Source: Rhizobiaceae bacterium (lineage in GTDB: Bacteria > Pseudomonadota > Alphaproteobacteria > Rhizobiales > Rhizobiaceae). From it: a stretch of 64,000 nucleotides of DNA. Below are positions 1 through 8,550 of the stretch, one piece after another. A program made the position numbers and the translations under genes. The notes under the pieces were generated by a model. That model worked only from the letters and a program-made list of their open reading frames with translations. It ran no database searches and was not told the DNA's origin. How positions within the stretch are numbered: position 1 is the stretch's first letter; every line of letters begins with the position of its first letter. The stretch covers positions 2,356,001 to 2,420,000 of the forward strand of contig JAMLJC010000001.1 of NCBI GenBank assembly GCA_023953845.1, given 5' to 3'.

Positions 1-156
1 GGCCGCTATGTCTGCAAGGCGCGCAAGCCCGAGTGCCCGCGCTGCGTGATCGCCGATATCTGCAAGGCGGAAGAGAAAACGACAGATATTCCCGCGCCGC
101 TCGTGGAACTGAAACCGCTCGATGCGAATTTCGAGGAGCCGGCGCCCGGTTCGTGA
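1..156 (+). CDS. nth: Endonuclease III, C-terminal end (partial)
   Basis: This is the last 51 codons of a gene that starts before the window. The reading frame shows four cysteines at residues 5, 12, 15 and 21 of the fragment, spaced C-X6-C-X2-C-X5-C. This is the [4Fe-4S] cluster loop that ends endonuclease III/MutY-type base-excision repair glycosylases. The roughly 30-residue tail after the last cysteine fits rhizobial Nth. The enzyme removes oxidised pyrimidines from DNA and cleaves the abasic site. The catalytic Lys/Asp region lies outside the window, so the identification rests on the cluster loop alone. Confidence 0.85.
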   Translation, partial: GRYVCKARKPECPRCVIADICKAEEKTTDIPAPLVELKPLDANFEEPAPGS

Positions 157-193
157 GCCGCCGGCATCGAACGGTAACGCGGCGGAGTATTCC

Positions 194-427
194 ATGGCCG
201 ATCTGAAGCGCGCGCTGAATCCGATGCCCGAGGACGTGCGGGCCGCGCTGGTGAAGGCGGATCTGGTCGAGGTCTACGAGGCGCGGCCGCCTTATCAGCG
301 CAACGACTATCTCGGCTGGATCGGCCGCGCGAAGCGGGAGGAGACGCGGGCAAAACGCCTGCGTCAGATGATGGAAGAACTCCGCAAGGGCGACGTCTAC
401 ATGAACATGAAATGGAACGGCGGCTGA
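194..427 (+). CDS. Short YdeI/OmpD-associated (OmdA-like) protein
   Basis: This 77-residue protein starts at ATG 194, chosen because GGAG at 184-187 lies six bases upstream; a longer in-frame ORF from 122 has no such site. The sequence resembles the C-terminal domain of YdeI/OmdA-type proteins: a helix of the form MPEDVRAAL, then a YEARPPYQRNDYLGWI-like segment, then a basic helix. Full YdeI proteins are about 190-200 residues, so this is a single-domain version. It follows nth by 37 bases and may share its transcript. The function is poorly known; some relatives are annotated as bacteriocin-protection proteins. Confidence 0.6.
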   Translation: MADLKRALNPMPEDVRAALVKADLVEVYEARPPYQRNDYLGWIGRAKREETRAKRLRQMMEELRKGDVYMNMKWNGG

Positions 428-434
428 AGCGATG

Positions 435-1148
435 TTATCGCCTCAACGTTGCTCCACGCCGCGTGATCGCCTTGAAAAGGTGGACCATCATCGCTGCGGC
501 GAAGAGCGGCGTCAGCAGATTGACCAGCGGGATCGCCAGAAATGCCGCGATCGCCAGCCCCGCGAGGAAGATCGTTCCGGCATTGCGGCTTCGCAATGCC
601 TTCGCTTCCCGTTCCGGCATGTGCCTCATGGCCGCGAACTCGAAGAATTCCCGCCCCAGCAGATAGCCGTTGACGAGGAAAAAAGCGGCGATGTTGATGC
701 CGGGCACGAGCAGCAGCAACAGCGCCACGATGTTGCCGAGGATGACGACGCCGAGGAATTTCAACGACAAAACCAGTGACCGGATGGCGGGCAATGCCCG
801 GCCGGGTGGGTCGCCCGGATAGTCCGCGCGCTCGATCACTTCGGCTATGTCGTCGAGGAAGATGCCCGCGACCAGCGCGCTGATCGGTGCGATCAGCAGG
901 GCTAATCCAAGCGCCAGAACGATCCCGGCGGCGATCGCGGCGACGGGACCGAGCCAGTCGGCCCAATTCGGCAGGTCGGGCGCGAAACCCGTCAGCCAGG
1001 GCAGGGCCAGCCACTCGAAAATGCCGCTGAGGCCGAACCACAGCGCGACAAGGGCGAGCAGCGTCAGGCCGAGGGTCTTGAGGAAGACCCAGCGGAACTC
1101 GGCGGTGAAAAGGCGGGCGAGCGCGGCGCTCGCGGCGTCGAGGATCAT
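435..1148 (-). CDS. CysZ/EI24-family membrane protein
   Basis: This is a 237-residue, strongly hydrophobic protein with about five or six membrane segments, including the LTLLALVALWFGLSG and VVILGNIVALLLLLVPG stretches. The overall pattern matches the EI24/CysZ family, whose Escherichia coli member assists sulfate uptake. The ATG at 1148 is preceded on the minus strand by AGGAGA, so it is preferred over the longer open frame reaching 1835. It converges with the small YdeI-like gene (7-base gap between stops). No sulfate-assimilation genes are nearby, so transport of sulfate is family knowledge and not supported by context. Confidence 0.75.
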   Translation of the reverse strand: MILDAASAALARLFTAEFRWVFLKTLGLTLLALVALWFGLSGIFEWLALPWLTGFAPDLPNWADWLGPVAAIAAGIVLALGLALLIAPISALVAGIFLDDIAEVIERADYPGDPPGRALPAIRSLVLSLKFLGVVILGNIVALLLLLVPGINIAAFFLVNGYLLGREFFEFAAMRHMPEREAKALRSRNAGTIFLAGLAIAAFLAIPLVNLLTPLFAAAMMVHLFKAITRRGATLRR

Positions 1149-1304
1149 GGGTCTCTCCTGAGGCCGCAGATAGTTGCGCCATAACGTATCGGCAAGTGCC
1201 GCGAAGCGGCGGGGTTGCAAACTGGCCGGAAGCCTGTAAACCCGCGCGCGACCCCGTATGCCGGAAACATGCGGGACTTGCTTCTGCGGGGAAGGCCAGT
1301 CTCG

Positions 1305-2297
1305 ATGAGTGACTACGATGTGCTGTGCATCGGCAATGCGATCGTCGACATCATCGCGCAGTGCGACGACGACTTCCTGGTCGAGAACGGCATCATCAAG
1401 GGAGCGATGAACCTTATCGACGCCGACCGTGCCGAACTCCTCTACAGCCGCATGGGTCCCGCCATCGAGGCGTCGGGCGGCAGCGCCGGCAACACGGCCG
1501 CAGGCGTGGCGAGTTTCGGCGGCCGCGCTGCCTATTTCGGCAAGATCTCGAACGACCATCTGGGCGGCATCTACACGCACGACATACGCGCGCAGGGCGT
1601 CGCCTTCGATACGAAACCGCTGACCGGTGAGCCGCCTACGGCGCGCTCGATGATCTTCGTCACCCCGGATGGCGAGCGTTCGATGAACACCTATCTCGGC
1701 GCATGTGTCGAACTTGGCCCGGAGGATGTCGAGACGGAGAAGGCGAAGGGCGCCAAGGTCACCTATTTCGAAGGCTACCTCTGGGACCCGCCGCGCGCCA
1801 AGGAGGCGATCCGCCTGACGGCCGAGCACGCCCATGCCGCCGGGCGTGAGGTCTCCATGACGCTTTCGGATTCCTTCTGTGTCGACCGCTACCGCGACGA
1901 ATTCCTCGATCTCATGCGGTCCGGCACCGTCGATATCGTCTTCGCCAATGAAAGCGAGTTGAAGGCGCTATACCAGACCTCCTCCTTCGAGGCGGGGCTG
2001 GAAGCGATCCGCCGGGACTGCAAGCTCGCCGCCGTGACGCGTTCCGAACTTGGTTCGATAATCGTCTCCGCCGCCGGAACCGTGCCTGTCGATGCAATCG
2101 AGATCGAAAAGCTGGTCGACACGACGGGAGCAGGCGATCTCTACGCGGCTGGGTTCCTGTTCGGCTACACGGCCGGCCGCTCGCTCGCCGATTGTGGCAA
2201 GCTCGGCTCGCTGGCGGCAGGCCTCGTCATCCAGCAGATAGGCCCCCGCCCGCGTACGAATCTTCGGGCGGCCGCGCAGGAAGCGGGTCTTCTGTAG
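1305..2297 (+). CDS. PfkB-family carbohydrate/adenosine kinase
   Basis: This 330-residue cytoplasmic kinase has an N-terminal CIGNAIVDI strand, a GGSAGNTA substrate-binding motif near residue 62, and the PfkB signature DTTGAGD at residues 272-278, where the last Asp is the catalytic base. Rhizobial proteins with this layout are annotated as adenosine kinase, which makes AMP from adenosine and ATP, but other PfkB sugar kinases look similar. ATG 1305 is chosen because GGGAAGG precedes it and the conserved first strand begins three residues later. A longer frame from 1215 adds 30 unconserved residues. Confidence 0.85.
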   Translation: MSDYDVLCIGNAIVDIIAQCDDDFLVENGIIKGAMNLIDADRAELLYSRMGPAIEASGGSAGNTAAGVASFGGRAAYFGKISNDHLGGIYTHDIRAQGVAFDTKPLTGEPPTARSMIFVTPDGERSMNTYLGACVELGPEDVETEKAKGAKVTYFEGYLWDPPRAKEAIRLTAEHAHAAGREVSMTLSDSFCVDRYRDEFLDLMRSGTVDIVFANESELKALYQTSSFEAGLEAIRRDCKLAAVTRSELGSIIVSAAGTVPVDAIEIEKLVDTTGAGDLYAAGFLFGYTAGRSLADCGKLGSLAAGLVIQQIGPRPRTNLRAAAQEAGLL

Positions 2298-2451
2298 CCG
2301 TCACATCCAGTCATGACCAGCGGCCGGGCGCACATCCGACCGTCCGTGCTTTCCCGCCTTATTCTGCGGCGCCCCTGCGGCAAAACTGCTGAAGGCGATC
2401 ATTCTCGGGCGCTGCAAGGTTTCTAGGAAGCCTCCGAACAAGGAGGCGTCT

Positions 2452-4008
2452 ATGAAATTCGTGCTTGTCAATCCGCCGCATACCGCCATCGGCAGTCGCG
2501 TGCCGGACGATCACCTGCCGCCGCTCGGGCTTCTGGCCATTGGCGGACCGTTGCTCGATGCGGGACATGGCGTGCGTCTGGTCGACGCCGAATTCGGACC
2601 CATGTCGCTGATGCAGATCGTGCGTTCCGCCCTCGCCGACGGACCGGATTGCATTCTGATCGGCCATTCCGGCTCGACCTCAGCGCATCCGACCGCCGTC
2701 AGAATAGCCGAGATGCTGAAGGCGGAGGCTCCTTCCATCGTCATCATCTACGGCGGCGTGTTCCCGACCTACCACTGGCGCGAGGTGCTCGCGGAAACGG
2801 CCGCCTTCGATATCGTCGTGCGCGGCGAGGGGGAGAGGACGATGGTCGCACTCGCCTCGTCGATGGCGGATGCTTCGCCGCTGCATCTGGTCGAGGGCAT
2901 TGCCTACCGCGACGGTCGCGGCAGCCCGGTGGCGACAAAGCCGGCCCGCACCATCGCAAGGCTGGACGACTATCGCGTCGGCTGGGAACTGATCGACCAT
3001 AGCCGCTACAGCTACTGGGGCGGCAAGCGCGCGGTGGTCATGCAGTTTTCGCGCGGCTGCCCGCATCTCTGCAATTATTGCGGCCAGCGCGGCTTCTGGA
3101 CCCGCTGGCGGCATCGCGATCCGGCGCTCTTCGCGAAGGAGATCGCCCGGCTGCACCGGGAGCACGGCGTCGAACTGGTCAATCTCGCCGACGAGAACCC
3201 CACATCGTCAAGGAAGGCATGGCGCGCCTTTCTGGAGGCGATGATCGCCGAGGACGTGCCGGTGCTGATCGTGGGCTCGACACGGGCCGACGACATCGTG
3301 CGCGATGCCGACATCCTGCATCTCTATCGCAAGGCCGGCGTCATCCGCTGGCTGCTCGGCATGGAAAACACCGACGAGGCGACGCTGAAACTCGTGAAGA
3401 AGGGCGGCAGCGTCGCATCCGACCGCGAGGCGATCCGGCTCCTGCGTCGCCATGGCATCCTGTCCATGGCGACCTGGGTGGCCGGCTTCGAGGAGGAGGG
3501 CCCGGCTGATCTCTGGCGCGGCTTCCGGCAACTGCTCGCCTACGATCCGGATCAGATCCAGGCGCTTTACGTCACGCCGCACCGCTGGACCCCGTTCTTC
3601 CGCATTGCGAAGAACCGCATCGTCATCCAGGCCGACACGCGCAAATGGGACTACAAGCATCAGGTCCTCGAGATGAAGCGCCTCAGGCCGTGGATGCTGT
3701 TCTTCGCCGTCAAGCTGATAGAGGTGGCCGTGCAGGCGCGTCCCAGCGCGCTTTGGCGCATCCTCTTCCACCCCGACCCGGAGCAGCGGCATTCCATGCG
3801 CTGGTACACGAAGATGGGCCGCCGCGTCTGGTTCCGCGAAATATGGCAGTTCCTGTTCGAGGACCGGCACATCGTGAACGGGCCAAGCCTCGCGGCGTTC
3901 TGGGGCGCGCCGCAGGACGCAGAGGAAGAGTCGATGGCGGTCGGCCGTCGCGTCGCGATATTTCCGGAAGCAATGCCGGCAAACAATGACAACGCAAATG
4001 CCGCTTGA
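2452..4008 (+). CDS. B12-binding radical SAM protein, BchE-like
   Basis: This 518-residue protein has an N-terminal cobalamin-binding fold (about residues 1-150, with VNPP near the start, GHSGSTSAHP and YGGVFPTYH) and then a radical-SAM core. The [4Fe-4S] ligands are C203, C207 and C210 (CPHLCNYC). It resembles anaerobic Mg-protoporphyrin monomethyl ester cyclase (BchE) in order and spacing: RGCP...FW..WR.RDP, LADENPT and a TP..WTPFF segment follow in turn. No bacteriochlorophyll gene is in view, so cyclase activity is not implied; a methylase or other B12-radical reaction is equally possible. An AAGGAGG-like ribosome site precedes ATG 2452. Confidence 0.8.
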   Translation: MKFVLVNPPHTAIGSRVPDDHLPPLGLLAIGGPLLDAGHGVRLVDAEFGPMSLMQIVRSALADGPDCILIGHSGSTSAHPTAVRIAEMLKAEAPSIVIIYGGVFPTYHWREVLAETAAFDIVVRGEGERTMVALASSMADASPLHLVEGIAYRDGRGSPVATKPARTIARLDDYRVGWELIDHSRYSYWGGKRAVVMQFSRGCPHLCNYCGQRGFWTRWRHRDPALFAKEIARLHREHGVELVNLADENPTSSRKAWRAFLEAMIAEDVPVLIVGSTRADDIVRDADILHLYRKAGVIRWLLGMENTDEATLKLVKKGGSVASDREAIRLLRRHGILSMATWVAGFEEEGPADLWRGFRQLLAYDPDQIQALYVTPHRWTPFFRIAKNRIVIQADTRKWDYKHQVLEMKRLRPWMLFFAVKLIEVAVQARPSALWRILFHPDPEQRHSMRWYTKMGRRVWFREIWQFLFEDRHIVNGPSLAAFWGAPQDAEEESMAVGRRVAIFPEAMPANNDNANAA

Positions 4009-4019
4009 TGCCGGGTTCC

Positions 4020-4280
4020 CTACTCAGCGGCGGCGGGTACCGGCGGGCGCGTCTGGTCGCCATGCCCGGCGAGCAGTCCTGCTATGGAGATATCTTCATC
4101 CAGAGCGTCCCAATGGAGACCGCGACCACTGATGGAAACGGCTTCCCGCTCGGCTCTCGAAGCCCGCAGCAGACGCGGGAACCATGCCAGCGGCACACCG
4201 AGCGTTCGGCCGTCCGAAAGCTCGACCCACATGCTGTCGTCATCGAAAGACACTTTCGTCGCCTTAACCAAAGAACTCAT
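4020..4280 (-). CDS. DUF2442 domain protein
   Basis: This is an 86-residue protein with the DUF2442 pattern: a V.FDDD.M.VELSDGR core, then a VPLAWFPRLL segment and an LHWDALDEDIS motif. It overlaps the upstream DUF4160 gene by 17 bases, which implies translational coupling. DUF2442 proteins commonly sit beside DUF4160 proteins; the pair has been suggested to act as a toxin-antitoxin module or nucleic-acid-binding couple, but no activity can be read from the sequence. The C-terminal tail ending PPVPAAAE is probably flexible. Confidence 0.75.
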   Translation of the reverse strand: MSSLVKATKVSFDDDSMWVELSDGRTLGVPLAWFPRLLRASRAEREAVSISGRGLHWDALDEDISIAGLLAGHGDQTRPPVPAAAE

Positions 4281-4506
4281 GCCATGCCTGCTCGATCTCT
4301 TCGCGGCGGTTCTCGATAATCGCGGTCAATTCGCGAAGCGTTCTGGCATTGAAGCCGTCATTGTAAGCTACCACGACTTCCGGACGTAGCCAAAACTTGG
4401 CGTCTATGCCGTCCCTGAGTACATGGATGTGGGGCGGTTCCCTCGGATCTCCCTCATTCGAGTAGAAATGGAACTTGAAGCCGTTGTATCGGAAGACGGC
4501 CGGCAT
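4264..4506 (-). CDS. DUF4160 domain protein
   Basis: This 80-residue protein carries the DUF4160 core: a GFKFHFYSNEGDPREPPHIH motif near residue 9, then an AKFWL strand and a C-terminal helix ending EEIEQAWHEFFG. The His-rich HIHV segment is typical. It begins 9 bases after the argB stop, with a GAGG ribosome site overlapping the end of argB, so it probably shares the engB-argB transcript. Its partner is the DUF2442 gene downstream. The function is unknown. Confidence 0.8.
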   Translation of the reverse strand: MPAVFRYNGFKFHFYSNEGDPREPPHIHVLRDGIDAKFWLRPEVVVAYNDGFNARTLRELTAIIENRREEIEQAWHEFFG

Positions 4507-4515
4507 TCCGCTGCC

Positions 4516-5409
4516 TCACGGCACGATGAGCGTGCCGGCGCCGTGCTCCGTGAACAGTTCCAAGAGCACCGAATGGGGCGTCTTGCCGTTGAGGATGACG
4601 ACGCCCTCGACACCGCGCTCGATCGCCTCGATGCAGGTCTCGACCTTGGGGATCATGCCGCCCGAGATGGTGCCGTCCTTGATCAGCTTCTTCGCCTGGC
4701 TGACGGTCAGCTCATCGATGAGGTTCTTGTCCTTGTCGAGCACACCCGGCACGTCGGTCAGGAACAGCAGGCGCGTGGCGCTGAGCGCGCCAGCGATGGC
4801 ACCCGCAAAAGTGTCGGCGTTGATGTTGTAGGTGTGGCCGTCGCGGCCGGGCGCAACGGGCGCGAGGACCGGGATCATCTCCGAGCGCGCCAGAAGATCG
4901 AGCAGCGTGCGGTCGACCTCCACCGGCTCGCCGACGAAGCCGAGATCCAGCACCTTCTCGATGTTGGAATCCGGGTCGATCATGGTCTTCTTGGCCTTTT
5001 CGGCAAAAACCATGTTGCCGTCCTTGCCACACAGGCCGATCGCCCACTCGCCCTCGGCATTGATAAGCGCGACGATCTCCTTGTTGATGGAGCCGGCCAG
5101 CACCATCTCGACGATCTCGACCGTCTTCTGGTCGGTGACGCGCAGTCCGCCCTCGAACTTCGATTCGATGCCCATCTTATTGAGCATCGCGCCGATCTGC
5201 GGGCCGCCGCCATGCACGACGATCGGATTGACCCCGGACTGCTTCAGGAGCGCGATGTCGCGCGCGAACGCCTTGCCCAGCGCGTTGTCGCCCATGGCGT
5301 GGCCGCCATATTTCACCACCACCGTCTTGTTTTCGTAGCGCTGCATGTAGGGCAGCGCGCGCGACAGCAGGGCGGCCTGCGCTTCGGCGGATTGGGGGAT
5401 GTCCGTCAT
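4516..5409 (-). CDS. argB: Acetylglutamate kinase
   Basis: This 297-residue enzyme of arginine biosynthesis phosphorylates N-acetyl-L-glutamate with ATP in the cytoplasm. It shows the amino-acid-kinase landmarks in order: VVVKYGGHAMG near residue 30, VVHGGGPQIG near 65, a GLRVTD motif, GLCGKDG, YNINAD, the LFLTDVPGVLD motif and a GGMIPKV segment near the C-terminus. Length and motifs match a complete enzyme. It lies 88 bases downstream of engB on the same strand, the usual rhizobial order. Confidence 0.97.
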   Translation of the reverse strand: MTDIPQSAEAQAALLSRALPYMQRYENKTVVVKYGGHAMGDNALGKAFARDIALLKQSGVNPIVVHGGGPQIGAMLNKMGIESKFEGGLRVTDQKTVEIVEMVLAGSINKEIVALINAEGEWAIGLCGKDGNMVFAEKAKKTMIDPDSNIEKVLDLGFVGEPVEVDRTLLDLLARSEMIPVLAPVAPGRDGHTYNINADTFAGAIAGALSATRLLFLTDVPGVLDKDKNLIDELTVSQAKKLIKDGTISGGMIPKVETCIEAIERGVEGVVILNGKTPHSVLLELFTEHGAGTLIVP

Positions 5410-5497
5410 GGGTTCTTTTCCGAAGGATGATGGTTTGGCGGCCTCTTATCGAGAAGAGACCGCAGGGGCAATGTTCTTGCTGGCGGAAAGACCGTCT

Positions 5498-6277
5498 TCA
5501 ACCACCGCTCGCTGCAAGCGCTATCGCCTCGCGCAGCTCGGCGATGCCGCTGTCCTTCTCCGATGAGGTGACGATGATCCCGGGAAACGCGGCGGGTCTC
5601 TTCCTGATCTTCGCCAGCGTGTCCTCGGTGAGCTTCGCCACGCCGGCCGGCTTGATCTTGTCCAGCTTGGTCAGCACGATCTGATAGGAGACGGCCGCCT
5701 TGTCGAGCAGCGACAAGACCTCTTCGTCGTTCTTCTTGATGCCATGGCGCGCGTCGATCAGCACATAGACCCGCTTCAGCGTGACCCGGCCGCGCAGATA
5801 GTCGAAGATCAGCTTCGTCCATTGGTCGACCTGGCCTTTTGGCGCTTCGGCATAGCCGTAGCCCGGCATGTCGACCAGGGCGATCGGCGGCAGGTCGCCG
5901 GCCTCGCCCGAAAAGCCGTCGGGCACGAAATAGTTCAGCTCCTGCGTGCGGCCCGGCGTGTTGGACGTGCGCGCCAGTCCTTTCTGGCCCACCAGCGCGT
6001 TGATAAGCGACGACTTGCCGACATTGGAGCGGCCGGCGAAGGCGATCTCAGGCGGCCCTTCCGGCGGCAAAAACTCCATCGCCGGTACGCCCCGTATGAA
6101 GACCCATGGCGTCTCGAAGATCGCGGCGGTGACGTTGTTTTCGTTCAAGCGGAAATCTCCTGACGCATGGCTGCGGGTGAAGGTTGCGGCATCCGCCGCG
6201 CCCGCAGGCCTCGTTTCCGCCGTGATGACATTTGAGGCGAGGGCATTCAAGGGCCGGGCGCGTTCCCTCGTTGCCAC
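5498..6277 (-). CDS. engB: Ribosome biogenesis GTPase EngB (YihA/YsxC)
   Basis: This 259-residue GTPase assists large-subunit ribosome assembly. The G1 loop is GRSNVGKSS, followed by a TSNTPGRTQ switch, the G3 motif DMPGYGYA and the G4 motif TKLD. The first 60 or so residues are a poorly conserved extension, so an internal start is possible, for example the Met of MEFLPPEG. In Rhizobiales this gene usually follows yidC closely. Here the two are about 7.6 kb apart because insertion sequences and accessory genes occupy 6278-13456. Confidence 0.93.
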   Translation of the reverse strand: MATRERARPLNALASNVITAETRPAGAADAATFTRSHASGDFRLNENNVTAAIFETPWVFIRGVPAMEFLPPEGPPEIAFAGRSNVGKSSLINALVGQKGLARTSNTPGRTQELNYFVPDGFSGEAGDLPPIALVDMPGYGYAEAPKGQVDQWTKLIFDYLRGRVTLKRVYVLIDARHGIKKNDEEVLSLLDKAAVSYQIVLTKLDKIKPAGVAKLTEDTLAKIRKRPAAFPGIIVTSSEKDSGIAELREAIALAASGG

Positions 6278-6709
6278 GCCTGCCTTCGCATCTGGCCATT
6301 GTCAAAGAACTGGGAAAACGGGCGATCCTCGGACCGCTCGTAAGTTAGCAATGTGCGATCCTCGGATCGCCCGTTCGGCATTCTTCCGGATCAACGCGGC
6401 TGTCGCCTGGAGGTCTCGGCTCCCTTTCGGGAACCGAAGGGCCTGACCAACGGCTTGACCCGTTGACCGTCCGCGCCGCCGCATTACCGAGCGACGCAGG
6501 CTGCGACAAAGCAGACCCTTTCCGTGCACATCCGGCCGCCACCCGCGGGACACGTTCCCCCGCGACCAACGGCGCCGGCCCATCTCCGCGCAATCACCGT
6601 CATGACCGGCGTTCCCGCAAGAACGGCCTTATGTATCAAGAGCACCAAGCGGTGCGGGTACGTAGGCCGATCCTCGGGGAAGGATCGCGCTATGCGCGCA
6701 TTGATGGGA
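6278..6709. other. Non-coding stretch with palindromic repeats
   Basis: I see no supported gene here. The 10-mer CGATCCTCGG occurs at 6323-6332, 6356-6365 and 6668-6677. The second copy is part of the perfect hairpin GCGATCC-TC-GGATCGC (6355-6370). ACGGGCGATCC (6318-6328) also pairs with GGATCGCCCGT (6364-6374). The hairpins could terminate the minus-strand gene that ends at 6710, though no T-run follows. Confidence 0.5.
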
Positions 6710-7321
6710 TTAGCTTTTGGCCTCGCCATCGCCTTGTTCGGCTTTGACGCGCAAGCGAGCGTCTTCAACACGAAAATGGAGGACGCCTTTCGGGGCTCGC
6801 TTCTTTCTATAATTGACCGGATGGGCGTCGATTACGGCAGAGAGGGACAATGGGAAGTCGTGCTTCTGTCCGAACACGTCACGCCAACTTACCGTGAGGT
6901 CAAACCCGATTTCGTTGCCGGTTTGAAAGGTGTCGATTTTCATCTCACCTTCATCTTCTTCAATGAGAGGAGCGAAGGAGTAGTCCCAGCTAAACCAAAT
7001 CTCGTCGATGACACTTCCATTCGACCTTATTGGCTGGAAATGCGCCGCCTCTTCGCCGGAATAAACCCACGAATGGACCCGCGGCATGTTGGGCAAGCCG
7101 CCTACGCCATTAACGTAAGCCGTGCCGATCATAACAACTTCGCTGGCGGGAGACTGGCCAGTGTTAGCAAGCTCAACGGCAGCCGAGAGGCCGTCTTTTC
7201 TTATGTGGTATTTGGCCGATTTGCAGAACAAGTAAGCGCGGACCTGGGCCTCTCCCAAGTCGCGTGTCTGAACCGCCCCGGGTTTGCCGGAGGCTCCAAC
7301 TCCTGAGAAGGTGGAGCCATC

Positions 7322-7648
7322 ATGAGCAAGACGACGAACAAGTTTTCCCCCGAAGTGCGCCAGCGAGCCGTGCGGCTGGTTCTTGATCACGAGCCCGAGC
7401 ATCCGTCGCGCTGGGCGGCGGTATCATCGGTGGCGGCCAAGATCGGCTGCACGGCGCAAACTCTGAATGAGTGGGTGAAGAAGTTCGAGGTTGATGCCGG
7501 CAAGCGGGCCGGTGTGCCGACGGACATGGCAGCGAAGCTGAAGGCTCTGGAGCGGGAGAACCGTGAGCTTCGACAGGCCAACGAGATCCTGCGCAAGGCG
7601 AGCGCTTATTTTGCCCAGGCGGAGCTCGACCGCCCTTTCAAACGATGA
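7322..7648 (+). CDS. IS3-family OrfA (element A)
   Basis: This 108-residue DNA-binding subunit has an N-terminal helix-turn-helix (EVRQRAVRLV ... TLNEWVKKFE) and a C-terminal leucine-zipper-like helix (LKALERENRELRQANEILRK, residues about 65-85). The stop overlaps the orfB start by four bases. OrfA alone usually binds the inverted repeats and regulates transposition; fusion to OrfB by -1 frameshifting gives the active transposase. I do not see an A6G slippery site here, unlike element B. Confidence 0.93.
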   Translation: MSKTTNKFSPEVRQRAVRLVLDHEPEHPSRWAAVSSVAAKIGCTAQTLNEWVKKFEVDAGKRAGVPTDMAAKLKALERENRELRQANEILRKASAYFAQAELDRPFKR

Positions 7649-8550
7649 TTGCGTTCATTGACGATCACCGCGAGGTTCACGGGGTCGAGCCGATCTGCAA
7701 GGTGCTGCCGATCGCCCCGTCGACCTACCGCAACCATGTCGCCAAGCGGGTCGATCCCGAGAAGCTCTCGGCGCGGGCGAAGCGGGACATGGCCTTAAGG
7801 CCGGAGATCGAGCGCGTCTTCGCCGAGAACTTTGAGGTCTATGGCGCGCGCAAGGTCTGGCGGCAGATGCTGCGCGAAGGTTTTACCGTCGCGCGCTGCA
7901 CCGTCGAACGTCTGATGGCCGGCCTGGGCCTTCACGGCGTCATCCGCGGCAAGGCCATCCGGACTACGGTGCAGGACAAGGCGGCGCCATGTCCGCGCGA
8001 CCATGTGAACCGGGTCTTCCATGCTCCGGCGCCGAACCGCCTCTGGCTGTCGGACTTCACCTATGTCAGCACCTGGTCGGGTTTCGTCTACGTGGCCTTC
8101 GTCATCGATGCCTATGCCCGCCGGATCGTCGGCTGGCGGGTGAGCAGGACCGCCCATGCGGGCTTCGTCCTCGATGCTCTCGAACAGGCTCTGCACGAAC
8201 GGCGGCCCATCCATCGCGGCGGTCTGGTGCACCATTCCGATAGGGGCTCTCAATATGTCAGCATCCGCTACACCGAGCGCCTGGCCGAAGCCGGCATCGA
8301 GCCCTCCGTGGGCAGCGTTGGAGATTCCTACGACAACGCTCTCGCAGAGACGATCAACGGGCTATACAAGGCCGAGGTCATCCATCGACGCGGACCGTGG
8401 CGAAGCTTCGAGGCCGTCGAGTTTGCCACGCTGACGTGGGTCGACTGGTTCAACAATCGCCGGCTGCTGGAGCCCATCGGCAACGTCCCGCCGGCTGAAG
8501 CCGAGGAGCGCTACTACGCCATGCTGGAAGAACCAGCCATGGCAGCGTGA
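7645..8550 (+). CDS. IS3-family OrfB transposase (element A)
   Basis: This 301-residue protein has a catalytic rve/DDE integrase core. The Asp of LSDFTYV, the Asp of HHSDRGSQY and the Glu of NALAETING form the DDE triad. An HTH_21-like segment (YGARKVWRQM) lies near residue 70. The frame is intact. It lies in the -1 frame relative to orfA and starts with an overlapping ATG, consistent with production as an OrfAB fusion. Confidence 0.95.
   Translation: MIAFIDDHREVHGVEPICKVLPIAPSTYRNHVAKRVDPEKLSARAKRDMALRPEIERVFAENFEVYGARKVWRQMLREGFTVARCTVERLMAGLGLHGVIRGKAIRTTVQDKAAPCPRDHVNRVFHAPAPNRLWLSDFTYVSTWSGFVYVAFVIDAYARRIVGWRVSRTAHAGFVLDALEQALHERRPIHRGGLVHHSDRGSQYVSIRYTERLAEAGIEPSVGSVGDSYDNALAETINGLYKAEVIHRRGPWRSFEAVEFATLTWVDWFNNRRLLEPIGNVPPAEAEERYYAMLEEPAMAA

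Noticed and set aside
6524..7306. A plus-strand ORF with a convincing signal peptide (MRALMGLAFGLAIALFGF).
   Set aside because: It is antisense to the split membrane-protein gene, whose minus-strand frame rejoins across the IS and matches a known design. The plus ORF has no family pattern.
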